Shown: positions 43,001 to 58,000, counted from the stretch's first letter. The stretch: DNA of 64,000 nt from Bostrychus sinensis (GCA_020698575.1 CM036248.1:15963729-16027728), one strand, 5' to 3'. Program-made: numbers and translations. Notes: a model not told the origin generated them from the letters alone.

Positions 43001-46000
43001 TTGGCCTTTCGACAGTATATTTTTTAGGATATCACATATGAATTTTTATTCTCGATTCTAGATGTCTCTGCTTCCCGTTCACACAAAGATTTCACACCAC
43101 ATTCCTCCTCTGGCCTTGTCATTTAGGAGAGAAAATCATATTTTAAACAGTGAATGAAAGATGCCTCTGGAAGGCTTTAACATGATCAGACCAAAGTTAT
43201 CAATAGTTAAATAGATTCCACTGAAAATTTAGTAGCCTGTCAATTGGCCTTTATGTTCTACTAGGACTGTGTGATGTTTACCTCAGAGATGTTGGGCGCT
43301 TGTTACAGATTTTGCACTTTCCTTCACCTCACCTCTGTCCTTCATGCTCCAGCTTTTAGTTGGTCTAGTTCATCTAGTTTGTATCAGTTTTCCTTCCCTG
43401 GAGCAGCAGTATGCCCTCTATTTTTCCTTTGTGCACTTCTCCTCTTTCACCTTCTCTACATCTTAAAATTGTTCCCTGTACTCTAAAAGCGGTTTGTGTT
43501 TTGTCTTCATATATCTAATTTTCACCAGTTCTCATTTGTCTGTCTGGTTATAAGACTATAATGTGTCGAGCAGGAGATTTAAAATATAACCGCTGACAAA
43601 TTGCGTAGCATTGAAATGAATCTCTTCGGCAACAGCCTCCATCAAGCTTTAATTCACATTTTTCATTTTTATCTCAAACATTTTAAAACCTTAGTTTCTC
43701 CTTTTATCATTCACAGCTTTGTCTGCAATGTTGTCTGTTTTTTGTCCTCCATCTCTCTTGAGTATTTGCTTAACTAAATGACATTTATGTTGCTGACTTA
43801 TGCATGTGTTTACACTGATTAGGCATGGCAATATGACTACCTGCCTAATATTAGTGGTCATAATGGTATGTGTTATGACAGCCCCATATGCAACAAACGT
43901 TGATATACTGTTTATTCTGACACCTTTCTATCACACCAAGTAACTTCTGTGCTACATGAGCCTTTTCTTCCCATGTGCCTCACCTGTCGCTGCCATTTCA
44001 CCACTGTTCCTTCATGGACCGCTCTTGATAGGTCCTGATCACTGCAGACTGAGCCCAACCCACAAAATCTGCAGTTTTGGGCATGCTCTGACCTAGTCAT
44101 CTAGCAATCAAAATTTGGCCCTTGCCAAACTTTCTTAAATCCTCACGCTAGCCTATTTCTCCTGCTTCTAACACATCATACACATTTTGTCCTCAAAGAG
44201 GACAGGTGATGTACGTGGGGAGCAAAGGCTGGCCCACCTGGTCCTGTCCTGCTGACAAGCTACTGAGCTCATGAAGATGTTAACGCTGGTTCTGATAGAA
44301 AGGTGTCAGAATACTCAGTGCATCTCAGTCTGTTGTATATAGGGCTGCATATTAGGCAGATGATCATAATAACATGCTTGATCGGTGGATGTAGGCAAGG
44401 CAAGTTTATTTGTATAGGACAATTCATACACACAATAACTGAAAATGCTTTACAAAAAAAAAAAAAAGACAAGGTAAAACTACATAGATAAGAATTACAA
44501 TTAAAAGAGTAAAATCACATTTAAAAATTATAAATAAGAATCCATTTAAAATTAAATTTAAAGAAGAAAGAAGAATGCAGATAAAACACTTTCAGTTGTC
44601 ACATGCACAGCTAAAAAGAACAGTTTTAAGTCTGGACTTGAACATTGTCAGAGTAGAGGCCTGTATAGCATAGTCAGGAAGACTTTTCCAGATTTTTGCT
44701 GCATAAAACTGAAATGCTGCTTCAGCGTGTTCAGTCCTGACTCTGGGCACCAGCAGAAGGTCTGTCCCTGAGGTTCTCAGAGTATGAGGTGGTACATCTG
44801 AGACCAACATATCAGAGATGTACTTTGACGCTAAGTGGATGTATGTGTTTATACCACTACGTGAAACTTTACTGTCCGTTTTGTAGCCTGTGGTACAATC
44901 TGCTGGATTAAATGTGTTGTCTTTAGTCACTAACATGCTGTATAACTGTAAGGTATTGCTCTAATAGGTCTCTATATTAAAACTGTATGAGAATGGCCTG
45001 TGTGATTATTACATCCACCCTGATGGAGAACTCCCACGCTTACACGCTCTGTTACACTGGATTAGACAGGACAATCAGAACTGTACCCTGTAAAAGCCCA
45101 CTGATAATACCTTGTGTTTTACTGCCTAATCCTAGCCCACTTGCTAAATTCAGCACGTGGTAATCCTTCCCTCTAGCACTCATAACTTCTATTGTAATTA
45201 ATCGACACACAGCTCCACTGAGTCCCAGTGTGATGGTGAGGACAATGGACAGTTAACAGGTGGAGACAAAGAGGAGGGTAACTTGTGGGGATGGTCTTTG
45301 GGACGTGATTTATCATCTCTAAAAATGCATATATTCACATTGTTAGAATGTTTAACCTTTACTGTGCTAAAGTAAAGTATATTATGTTCTACCCTCTCAT
45401 TTTTCTGTCACTCGTCATTCCTTTTGGCTTTTCTCTTCCACAACAAATCATCTGCTTCCTAGTGTTCAGTGATTTGCATACTTTATTGATTTGGCACAGG
45501 TTTTATGCCAGATGCCCTTACTGACACAACCATCTCTGTCTATCTGGGCTTGTCACAAAGAGTTCACTGCCTTTTGAGTCCCTGTAACTGGATTTTTTTT
45601 TTAACTCTTCTTTGCTATTAATAGTATTCTGAGATTGTGTCTTTTTAGGATGCTATTTATTATTCTACTTGCTGTCCTAGGCTGTATGAGGGGAAGGAGC
45701 AGGCTGAGTTTGAGGACTCACTGAAAAGGCTTTTTGAATCCATCAACAACCTGATGAGAACCGACTACACCACCACTCTGCTGAACAGGGTAAACATGCA
45801 CATTCACTACACACTTCTCCTACTAAACTCTTACTTACATTGGTTGACTTTTCATATTACTGTTTTCAGCCAGTGTTGAGGTCACACCTTTTAGAGTTAT
45901 GTTGCTAACACTCAAAATTGGCCTTGCAATGGAACAGCAATCCTATGAATGGTTAAAGTAAAAGAAATCTATATTCTCAAATGTAATAATAATTTCTCTC

Positions 46001-49000
46001 TGCCTTCGAGTCAGTCCCATAGCACAGTGTTACAGGACATTGTGAGAACACAGCCACATATTTGTGAGATTTGGACTCAAAGGGCAAATCTCTTTGAGAT
46101 TGTGTGTCTCGAAGCGTTTCCATCCAGCTTGGACATATTGCTAACAGTGAAATAATTGGCCCTTTCTCGCAATTGTTATATAAGCCTATACATGAGTTAA
46201 GTAAAAGTCAAGTAAAAGACAAATGTGTTCCCAAATGTAATAGTATCCTGTCTTGCATGATGTCAGGTTGCTGCTCTGAAGTACCTACCAACAGTGCTCC
46301 AAGATGTTGAGAAAGTTTTTGATGGTAAACTGCTCAGGTAAGCCTAAAGTCAATGCTGTCACCACTTAAGAAAAAGACTGTCTAACATTCTTCCAAATGA
46401 TTTACACAAAGAAATAAAAATGGCAAGATGAGCCTGTCTTGACCCTTCACATATAGACTCTTCTTTTGAAATGACATATTTCAGACACTCATCTGGCACA
46501 ATTATAGCCACTGAAGCGTGGATGCATTTTCTCATCATAGCCTCATTACTTTTGTGAAAGAATAATTAAGATGTTTGACCTGTCAGCTCCACTGTTCATT
46601 ATCTGCTGACCCATCTGTGACCTGTGTCTTTGCTGTTTACGTGCAATATTCACATCTGCCAGACCAGTTTCCCAAATGAAAAGATGCCAACGCAGTGTCA
46701 CAAAGGTGCTACCTCAAACACCTGCCCTGTAGAAACACCAGAAGAAAGGCAAATGAGGGGCAGTCAGGTAGCTTTTTCTCTCACATACAGCTTCATGAAT
46801 CTTCCTTTAGTACTCACGGCCATGCAAACCCTCTCCAAGCCTGAACTTAAAACTGAGGAGGTCCCCATTGCATTCTTGATCAGAAGCGCCCACGGCAATG
46901 TTTCCCCAAAGCAGGTTGTGTGAATACCAATCACTGGGCGTGAAGTGGACGTCAAAGCTTTGTTTTACCTCTTGTATAGTTTCATAATGTTTTTAAACTC
47001 ACCAAAAGAGTAAGTAGTAGTAATCTGAGTAGATACAGTTCTGTACAAAAGTCTTTTATAAGTAGATGCTATAAATAAAGAAGAAAATGAAAACTAGAAG
47101 CACACCAAGGCCCCCACCTGGACTCGAGACTCAAAGATTTTCAAGTTCAGGGGTAAATGGTTTTTCCTTTAAGCCACAGAACCTTTATATCACACAATGT
47201 TAAAGCGTTTACTACAACTACTTATTTGTTCATTTTAGTTTTCTATCTTTGATCCTTATCTGAAAAGGATAGAGAATCTCATAAAACAGTCCTGGATCTA
47301 AAGAGTGATCTGAAGAAATAGTCTTTGGGCCATCTCTGACTTTTAAAAGGAAAAAAAAGAAAATCAGTATTTATTAAAGCACTCTTAGTTAGCATTTTTG
47401 TCACACCTCACAAAAACATTTGCACAGTCCTGTTACATCTGTTCATTACTTTGATTAAACATCACAAAGATCTATTATATGCTAAACTCGTCTGTGCTCA
47501 TGCTAATCAACATCAGAAAGTCGCTGGAACGTTGTACACCTGGGGTCGAAGGTGTTGCATTTTATACAATCATTGAAAGTGCTTGTGCAGCCGGTGTGGC
47601 AGAGTTAGGGATGGAAACAAAGTGGTGGACACATAACAAATGAAGATCGAATGGTTGCTAGTGCTCTAAGCATTCAATCTTGCTAAGTGGCTCCAGTGCT
47701 CGCAACCAGCCTTTTTAATTATTCTAAAATGGTATTTGGTGTTGCGCTTTACCTGTGTCTTCATTAGAGCTAGTTTAGGCCCTGTTCAATTTTTTATTCT
47801 CACACGGCTTCTCTCATTTCTCAACTAGGACTGCTGCAAACATTTTAATATATTTTAAACACTGTAATATAATTATTACCACACACATTTTCTTTCACAC
47901 AGATTTGTTAGTCAGACTTAGCCATTGATTTATTCTAGATACATGTGAATTCAATATATTGGTAACACCTTACTTACTTACCATCTAAACAGTATATACA
48001 GAATAACACTGATGTTTTAATATTTGCATTTATTTACATGGGCTTATTACTCAAGAATTAAATATTAATAGCAATGTTTATAACTCAGTGCTGTCTGTAA
48101 ATGTTGAAGTAAAGTTTAGTAAATGATAAACTAATGCGTTATAATGTGTTACCAATATATTTTAACATTTTAATATATATTGTCACTCATTAATATATTG
48201 TTTTCTCCATCCAGTCAGTTGTTGCATGACTTCTATTCCTGCATTCCTCCTGAGAAACTCCAGAAACAGAAAGTGTTGTCCATGACTGAGATTGTCAGCA
48301 GCCAGCTTTTCCAAAAACAAGGTTGGTTCTGTGCATTCACACACAACACAAAATGGGACTTTTTCTTTTAGTGCTAGTGCCAAAAGTCCATTTGTTTAAA
48401 CTTCCATAGACAATTATTGCAATTATAATTAAAAATTCAATGTGATACTATGCTAAAAGGTACAGTATACTGTGATAGTTTCACCCTGACAGAAAACTTT
48501 TCCATACAGCTTTCCCATTGAGTTTTACGACCAGCATCACAGCTCTTTGCTTGAAGGCATTATTTTATATGATACCGTATACGACAAATGCATTTGGTCA
48601 TGCTGCATTTCCTCTTGTGTAGTCCAGTAAAGCTTTACAAAGGCATCAGCATATTGTCCTGATGTTTGTGAGTTTAACACAAGACTGCTCTCTTAGTGTT
48701 TTGAAATGCCATTCACATATTTGGCAATTATTTCATATTATTATGCAAATTGAAGGTCCCAACTACAGGCCTGACTTTCACATCTGTAGTAAAATGAAGA
48801 ATAATTAAACTGTTGTTATTTTAAAACTACACTGCCAGGAAATCCTTCTCAAACAACAACAAAAAGCATAGCAAAACATTTCAGGCTAATATTTTAAGAA
48901 AAAATGTTAAAACTGGAACAATTTGCAGCTTATACTTGACATTGACTTTTGAGGTGACAAACCTTAAACTAGCTTTCGTCCATACTGTCCCTCAATCATC

Positions 49001-52000
49001 TCTGCCTCATTAAGCTTTGTGCAAATGCTTTGACAGGATTTATATGAGTTTTCTTTGCTTCTATTTTCTTGAATGATGGTTTTCCTTTTTAGTGACGGAC
49101 CAGTTTAGTGTTGATAAGTGGTATGCTGTTGATCAACTACTGGGAGCTTTTTAATACGTATAGACGGAAGATTCTCATCACAGTATACTATTATGTGATT
49201 AAACAGTTTTCCTTAAAAGAAAAAAAAAGCATACTTTCACTTTAAACATCTCCTCATCCCTTTAAACCAACCCAGTCTGCACAATTATCTAAAGTGGCCC
49301 AATTTCAGTGTTTTTGTTTATTTAGTGAGACTTTATAAGATGTAGTTAGTTGGGGCACTTGGGGTCTGATCCTGAAATAAGTCGTCCTCCACAGGGGCAC
49401 AGCGGGGTGTGGATTGTCTCAGTTGTTTTTATTATTTGTGGTGTGTTTGAATGACAGCTACAGACAGTGGTGTAACTTAATGAGGGGCCCCTGTGCAGGT
49501 TTTCAGAATATGCCCTAAACTTTTACAACAGTTATTATCTTAAAAGCAAATTTAAGGGGATTGAAAACTCAGTAGCCAAGCCACTGCTTGATGCTATGCC
49601 CCTGTACACATATATCTTGAATGTGCTGACTACAGACAGTTTATGACGTTGTGTGATTGCAGTTTCTATGTCAAATGTTTAAAAAAAAAAGCATAAAAAA
49701 GATATGGTCAATGTTTTAACAAAAATAGAATACCCACAGCTACCTCTCCCACCTTCTTTTCATGCATTTCAATCACACACACAAAACAATCACATACACT
49801 GTTGTTGTAATCAGTACAAGTGGTACCTGCCCATGTACTGTCCTGCTAGACACTACTATTGTCAGAAAACACATCATTTCATGTATATACTCATATAAGA
49901 TAAACAATTTGGGGTCTATGCCATTTGTCTAGGCACCAGTGTAAAATATCTGATTTTTGAGACTTTAGAGGAAATGCAAATACATCATCAAATGCATCAT
50001 TTTCTGTAATCTCTACATTGACTACTGGTAAATAAATGTGCCTATTACCTTTGGAAACATTGGGCTACTGCAAAATATTCACTTGCCTAAAAGTAAACTT
50101 GAAGTAACAGGTTGAGAAATATGCTTGCATAAATTAATCCTTCTAATCATCAGATAATTAAATGCCTCCAATGTTTTTGCACCATGTAGGAGGTCCACTC
50201 ATCAGTTATTCTCTGCCAGTAAAGGTGTTGCCACTTTAGGATTGAGCCCTTTGTATCGATTCTTGCTCAAATGATTTATTCCCTTGCGGTCTGACTGACA
50301 GGCTCAGGCAACATACACACCCTAGGTCACATTGAAGGGGGTTAGAGAGAGGGGAAAGAGATGAAACATACATGAGAGAAAGTTGTGGATGGGAAGCAAA
50401 GGTAAAAACAACATGATCCAAGGAATATCCTACATGTCTTAAAGGTGATAGTATAGAAACCTCAGGCCAGTCTGCAAACTTTTTGCTTTTAGGATCAGCA
50501 CAGGGAGAGAGGGCTAGAAAAAAAAGAAAAAAAAAAAGAAATAATGACCTGTAAAGGTGGCCAAGGGTTGAGTAACAGGCACAAGGATGGGACAGATGGA
50601 TGACGAAGCAATGTGAAAGAGGCTGGTCAAACAAGTGTGTGGAAACAAGAAATTTGAACAATAAATAGGCTACAGGTTGTAGGTCAGAGAGAAACAAAAC
50701 AGCTCAGGGAGAATGAAAAAGTGAGAGTTAATGAGAAAAATATATTGGTTTTATTTTGCTATTAAACTGTCCAGAAGTGATTCATATTTAAGCTCTGCTA
50801 ACATTAAATCTATCAGCCAGCCCGAGTGCTGTTTGCTCCTCTCCTCCATCTCCAGAGTAGCAGATTGATTTCTTATTTATTCATTGGTCCATTTACACAT
50901 TGGTCATTTACAGTAGATTTTTTCTCGACCTCTGCTTTTCAAAATGAGCGCTGACACTCAGTGAAATTGAGATGCATTGGGATGCTAATCAGAAAGCCTG
51001 TATGTGTAGAGGCGATTTGCTCAGGAGGTTGAAATATGTAGGACTTTTAAATTATATATTTATAATGGCTAATGGCCCCCGGTGTCCTATCACTGCACTG
51101 CAGTACATATTTAATAAGCCTACCTGTCGGTCTGAGCAGGACTGGCCCTCTCTCTGGGGAGAACTGTCAGGCCGCTGTCAGTGGAACAGCTTTGCAGATA
51201 CTGTATGTGTGTGTGAGAGACAGGGCATCATCTGCCCAACATCGGGGGTTATTATTTTTATTTTTTTAATATATAAAAAATGAAGTACATTGGCATAAAT
51301 TTGACTCAAAAAATTACAACTTAATTTTTTAAAATTATTTTCAGTATTTGCTGTGTTTTAATGGCCTTCCCTAAGAGAAACACAGTGCTGCAACAGTAGT
51401 GCATAGGTAATCCCTGATGTAATGTAGATTATCACCATAACTATCAAATTATATCAAGCTATCAACAAAGTTTGATTGATTTGTTCATAACTCTTGTAAA
51501 GTTGCAATTTTTAGTTTTAAGACAAAAGCATGCAGTGTATTGCTTTTGTTATGTTAATTTATATGTGTTACATAGACCTGTGTGTACATCTCTCTCTACA
51601 CAAGTACAAAATAGTGATTTCTACAAAGACTGTGCAGTGTCATGACTGAATGCATCTCTGAACCTTGTTTTAAAGGAATGGATTTGTTCCCATTGAACCA
51701 AACAGTTCTCATTGATGCAGCATACGCTCCTGGGATTAAGGACTTGGCAGCACACGCTGTGTACACATAAACATTCACATAGTGGCACATATGCACTCAT
51801 CCCGTCATATAGATTAATCTGTTTTCTGACAAAATTAAATTTACAGGCCATGTTATGGCTTAATTTAGGCAAATTATGCTGCACTCAGAAAACTGTGACA
51901 GATTGAGAGCAGCCGCTCAGATAAAGGAAAAAGATCAGGGAGAGCAAAGAGCAGGCTTACAGAAGGATGAGTCTGTCATTTTGTTTGCCTACTAATTTTC

Positions 52001-55000
52001 CAAAGCTGGTCAAAGCCCCGGATTCACAGCACTGAACTGAATGTCTGGTCTGTAAAGAAGGCAGATTAAAGAAAGGAAATTGTAGTAAACAAGTCGTAAG
52101 TAATCACCATCTCTTTTAATTGTTTTACTTTGCTTTAGTTTTACTGCGGCAGTGTTTTTGACATTGTTCAAACTGTGTTTCCTGCTGTGATTATTTAACA
52201 GATGCATGTAGGTTTGATGATTATGGATGACTCATGGACAGTACAGTTATTATCAAAGGGATTTAATCAGTGCTGAGTGATCTGTTGTGCCCACACTCTC
52301 CACCAATCAGCATTAGCCACAGGTCACTTTAGGCTTTAACTGTTCTCATAATGACTGAGGATATTTACTTCTGGCTCCAAAGAGGAGATAAATAACAGAC
52401 ATTACACTGTTTACTGCTTTAAATTAAGTTTGGGAGTTTAAATGAAAGTCCAGTTTGAATGTAAACATATACTTGCACAGAGGAAATATAATGTTATACG
52501 TATTTAGGTTCAGCTGAGGACAAATGTTTATTAGTGTGCACTTTAGGTGATTGTAATTCTGTTCCTGAAAAAGAGCCTTGAGTGTGACTATGTAAGCTGG
52601 TTTTGTAAGTCTTTTGTTTGCTAGAGTAGAGGTTAGAGATCTGCAAACACATTGGCTTCAGTTCAGTGCAGCATGTGTCTCTGTGATAGCTGCTAATTCT
52701 TGTGTAAAGCAGTTTGTTCCATTTCAATGGTGACCAAAATATTAAAAATGGCTAGTTAATAACAGGCTTATGAAACACATAAAACAAAAACACAAATAGG
52801 TACACATGCAACTAGTTGAATTGATTTATTGTTATTTGCAATATTAATCAATCAAGTAATGTGATAATTCATGATAATCGTCCACTTTCTCCAGCACCTG
52901 ATTTACGGCAGTCTGCAGCATCTCGTTACATTACATTAAGTAATGAGATTGAAAGATGTGTTCCATAGTATAGCAATATCTATGGGAGGTATTTTATTCC
53001 GTGACAGCTCACAAAATGTTAACAACTAAGCGTTGTGTTGCATTGTGTTGCTGGCAATGATCCACTGGACCTCTGCAGCAAATCTTTTCTTTAGCTGCGC
53101 AACTAAATAACTGGTCTGGTTTGTTTAAAACTTAATTAAGCCCCTTGGAGTGCTGCAAAAGGTTTCTGGGTACAAGAACATCTGTAGTTGTTTATCTAGG
53201 AGCAGTCATTAGAGATGATTTAAGCAATAAATTTAGTTATCATTGTAACCACCAGCATGAACAGGTACAAGTAAGATTAAAGGTCACTGACAGGTTTGTG
53301 ACACTGATCTAAGCCTGCTGCAACTAATATTATTATAATCTTCCTGGTAATATAGATTAGATTACTTTTAAGTGGGTCACCAAAGATTTTAGGGATTTTT
53401 TTTAGATTTTTATCTTATATAGAGCTTTTTTAGACACTCAAAGTCGATTTAGAATTAGCTGGTGTAGTCTTTGTGCCGGATTTGCTGTGGTGACCCCAGA
53501 AGAGAAAAGCTGCAAGGAGCTGAGAATTTTACATTGGTCCATAGGAATTTACTGACAATGCAACACATCACAGAAGAGGAAATGATGCTGAGCTAAGAAT
53601 TACTAAACAAGATGCAAAAAGTAAATAAACTATGATTTAAAAGTGCAAAATAGAAATAACTGAGAATAACGTTCGGTTGAAAATTAGGTCACAATTGTCC
53701 AACGAAATTTGGAAATCCTTAAATGGTAACGTCAGAGATTCAGCAAGTTTTGCCTTCTTCTTTTCTTTCAGTTTTTCCTTTTGTGCTTGCAAATCATCTG
53801 CCTCCCAGTGTGCAGTGACTTGCTTATTGAGTTGACACTTGGTTTTATGCCAAATGCCCTTCATGTCATTTGTTTGGGCTTGGGACTGGCACATGTTTGT
53901 GACTCTTTGTTGTTGGATTATAAACCATCAAGTTCAGGCTCCATACAAAACCTGATAGAGCAGTGTGTGTGATGTGAAATTTGGGCTGTCACAAGAAGGG
54001 CACTACACTTTTAAAATGTATTGTCTTTTTTCAGTGATGGGGCTACAAAAGAGAAGAAAAGAATGAGGTATAAATAAAGGATGAGAGGAGGCACCTATAG
54101 TGACATGGAGAGATGGAAAAGCTGATGAGAGACATTTAGTCAGTCCCATGCAGGGCAACAGTTGGCGTGTTCCCAACCTCTTCTCCAGATTTTGTTGTTG
54201 TTTTGCCTCCAAAACCTCCTCATTATCATCTTTTCTATCACTCCAGTCTTTCTGAAAGCCAGAACTGACAAACAAATGGGGGAAAAAGGAAGGGAAAGAC
54301 ATTTCTGATTTAGATGTCCCCCAAGAAAGAGAGAGTGCATCTTATTACGATGTGCTATAGTTTATTATGTTAGGCTGTCAAACGGGAAAAATAGAGCAGA
54401 GAGAAGATGAGTTTGCTGCTGAGCCATCAGAGTTAGACTTAGTGTTGATGTGCCAGACTGCTAACCCAAACACATCCTCACATTTACAGATTCTTCAAGT
54501 AACACATCAAATAACAATAGGCCACCAAATCAGACACAAAGGGCAAACCACAGTGCACAGAGACAAAAACTTTTGTATTAATACTTAAATCCTGAATCTC
54601 TGCTTAGAATACTTAAACATGATGGGGATATAATGCTGGGGTGTATGTTGGCAGAGTGCTTGGTGCCTATGTACTTTTGCAGGTTCTCTTTATATCCTCC
54701 AGCCTCCCACTATCCAAAGAAATACATGTATTAGATGAATTGGTGAATCCGAAACTTGCCCCGAATTAATGAATGGGAGAGTGAATTGTTGTCTTTCAGA
54801 GTTACTGTTTTTGCCCTTTGCATAACTGGCCATTGTGACAGGTGTACCCCGCCTAAGGCCCATAGTTACTGTGATAAACTCCAGCCAACAGCGACTCTTG
54901 ATGAGAAAAAGTGGAAGAAGATGAATGAATATGACAATTAAAGCTTTTACTATATTTTCTCTTTAAATTGAAACGGTATCTATGCTTACATTTTCAGAGT

Positions 55001-58000
55001 AATAGATGAGAAAATGTTACATCACAATTGTTGCCTCAAGAATATATTTTTTTACTTGCTTATATTTGCATAACATTGTTTCACTGCACCACAGTTGAAT
55101 TTACTGAAACACTGTGTTGTATGCTACTGCTAGGTCATGGTCAAACTGAAAGTGCAACTCTACAAACATCTGCCTCCATTGTGTTTGATGGTTGTCCAGT
55201 GCTGTCTTTTAAGTGCATCGTTTGAACACCAACTTCTTGTCTCCTCCTCTTCCTCCCTCGTTTCCCTCATGGTCGGATTTCCCAGCTCTGTTTCTTGTCT
55301 TTCGAGCAGGATTCACAAAATGGTTTTAGGTTATAGGATTATAGCTGTGACTGATGTTAGTCTGCCAATTCCAGCAGGATGTGTCGGATTTGAAGAAAAC
55401 CCCAAAGTTTTTTGCCTAAAAGGTTCAGAAAACACAGATCTAGGGCACTATATAACTTGTAAAATAAAAAAAACCTTTTGTGATGGATCGAGTTTTGGTT
55501 CGTAAAATGAATGACATTCTTACATTTACCAGAGGTGGAAGAAGAAAATAATATTACTCAAGTAGCAGTAACAGGAGCCAATACAATTATTGCTAAATTA
55601 AAAGTAAAAAAAGTATCAAAAGTATCAAGTTTGCTTAAGTAAAAAGTACTTGATGCTACGACCATTACTTCTACTGCTATGACCACTACTATGTCAACTA
55701 TTATTACAAGGGCTACTACTACTAATACTGCTATTACTATTATTATTACTACAATAACCTTTACTACTATTGCTACCCACTTTGCTATCAGGGTGAAAAA
55801 AATACTTTGGATCATTTAGAGAAGGGCATTTAAGCTTGTTTCTTGCCACCTCTGACATTTCCCAGTCTTAGCAGTGGCTTCTGTAATTAAATATGCTTTA
55901 CAAAAATAAAAGAGTTGTCATTCTTTTGCTGAGAGGAACTTGCAAAATCTTGCAAAATCTTGTAATAACATTGTGCCAAGAAGAAAGCACACTAATAATT
56001 CATATTTTTGTGAAATAAAAAAGGCTCAAGGATAAAGCGGGCAAGATAAAAATAAATTAATGGAAACAGTTGCTCATAAAACATTTGCTTTACTTTTAAG
56101 ATGCGGCATTTGTTAAAGGGACATTTTGTTAGTACGTGCATATTTTAAATGAATCCGTTTCCTGGTTCTTCCATATTATTTTTATATCTTTTTTCCACAT
56201 ATGAGCATTTCTTTTTGTGGTGGTGAGTTCTGTCAGCATTAATTCAAGGCTTTAGAAATTCTTATTAGCTTTCATTTCAAAGTTAAAAATGACCTAGACC
56301 TTGAAGTGGCTAGTGCTTACAAGTCTTAAAGCCTGTCAGAGCAAAGAGGTCTATAGGAACAGCACTGTTGAGGCTGAGGCAGCAGGTATTAACACTGCTT
56401 ATGTTATTTGAGAAATACCTGCTGTTCCACATCACTGACTTAAGACTGAAGCCTGGAGAGTACTACAAGAGCCGACTGTAGTTTATTATTTTTGATGCTT
56501 ACATTCAACTTTTCAGAGGGGTGATTTAAAAGGAACCCAACTACAATCAAAGCAGACAACACAGAAACATCCAGTGAAGTAGAAATGCTGGATGTGCAAG
56601 CTTTGTTACTATTGCTGAGATAAAACACAGAAGCTTACTGAAGTAAAGCCGGAGGTTATTGTTTAAACTGTGTTGCTTTTCAGTAATAATTAGCATTTTT
56701 TAATTATACTTTACTTATATTCTTGGATATTTCTTTGCCAAATAGGTTTTCCTCTTCCGTTCAGGAGCGTCCAGAACAGATGCTTGACCCACCTTAGTTT
56801 GCTCTTCTCAATGTGAGGGAGCAGCAGCTTTACTCCAAGCTCCTCCTGGGTAATTGAGCTCCTCACCCTATCTCTAGGGGAGTGCCCAGCCTGCGAAGGA
56901 AACTCATTTCGGCCGCTTTTATCCCAGATCTTGTCCTTTTGGTCATGGCCCTAAGCTCATGACCATAGGTGAGAGTAGGCATAATAGGTTTTCTGGGAGT
57001 AAAATGTCTGTTTACCACATGCCGGACTTTCATTCGCCGAGATTTGTTCGTCTTTTAACGAAATAACAGTGGTTCAAATTTGCAAGTATTTATTTGTTGT
57101 TGTTTTTTTGTGTGGATCCTGGATTTTCAAAAATTTTCTGTATCATTGCAACCAAACATAGTAACTCCAGCCACAAAGGGGTGAGTCAAGGAACAAATTA
57201 CTATTTACTATTGTGATATATAAGAGCTTTGTAGCTCACCAAAAGAGAGTTTATCACTGAACTAACATACGTCAGAGAAGGTGGGAGAGCATTTATCACA
57301 TGTAAAAAAGAATACAAAAAATTATGCAAAAAAGAAACAGCATAGGTGAGCACATGGGCAACTCAATGATAACGGGAAAATTGAAAATCTGCAATCTTGG
57401 ACCATTGCAAAAGACAAAGGCATACTGTGGACTGGGACAATTGGTATAGAGTATAATAACACTAACATTGGATTAAGGAGGCAACTGAGATCTGGAAACG
57501 AGCCCACAGAACTGTAAATCAGGTCATAGGAGCTGACCAGCTTTCTCACACCTGGGATGCTGCTCTGAAAGAAGCTGTTCCCCTACAACTCCAGGCTCCA
57601 AAAGCTGTATTAATCAGCTGTCAAGACACATCACTGAAACATCACTCTTCTGAGGAAGGAGGTAGTCGAAATTACTATTGTGAAAATGCCTTGGTGGAGG
57701 TCTGCACATAACATATACGTAATAACTGATGCCCACCCATCTCTTTCTACAGTCTCTTTAATTTTTCTATTTTAAAACAAACCCATTGCTTTCTAAAACT
57801 AAAAGCATGATTTGTTTTGAACATGTACTAGAAAGCTTCTTTATTTTTAGTGTCTTTGTGACAATATTGTACTGTGTATTTCATTGTCAAGGTCTAACTC
57901 ACTAAGGGCACTCCTGACTGGTGGATTAGTTTTGTCTCTGTGAGTTTGTTTGATGGAGTGCCTGTTGTGGCGATGGTCCACTCAGCGGGCGTGTCATCTT

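Larger units (their letters stand above)
41194..45680 (+). other. dock2 intron 21
   Basis: 4.5 kb. From 41194 to about 43800 nothing is recognised except a short AATG-type run near 42601-42627. The 3' part is a block of adjoining mobile elements (43811-44960) and one dispersed repeat (45425-45592). Confidence 0.6.
46338..48214 (+). other. dock2 intron 23
   Basis: 1.9 kb, with a composite tRNA-like repeat (47085-47440) and a MITE (47954-48159). The ORFs around 46624-46955 have no recognisable family. Confidence 0.6.

Noticed and set aside
50236..50697. 153-codon minus-strand ORF in dock2 intron 24
   Set aside because: Hydrophobic and low-complexity patches come from A-rich plus-strand DNA. 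There are no family motifs, and the ORF contains a poly-A/T stretch.
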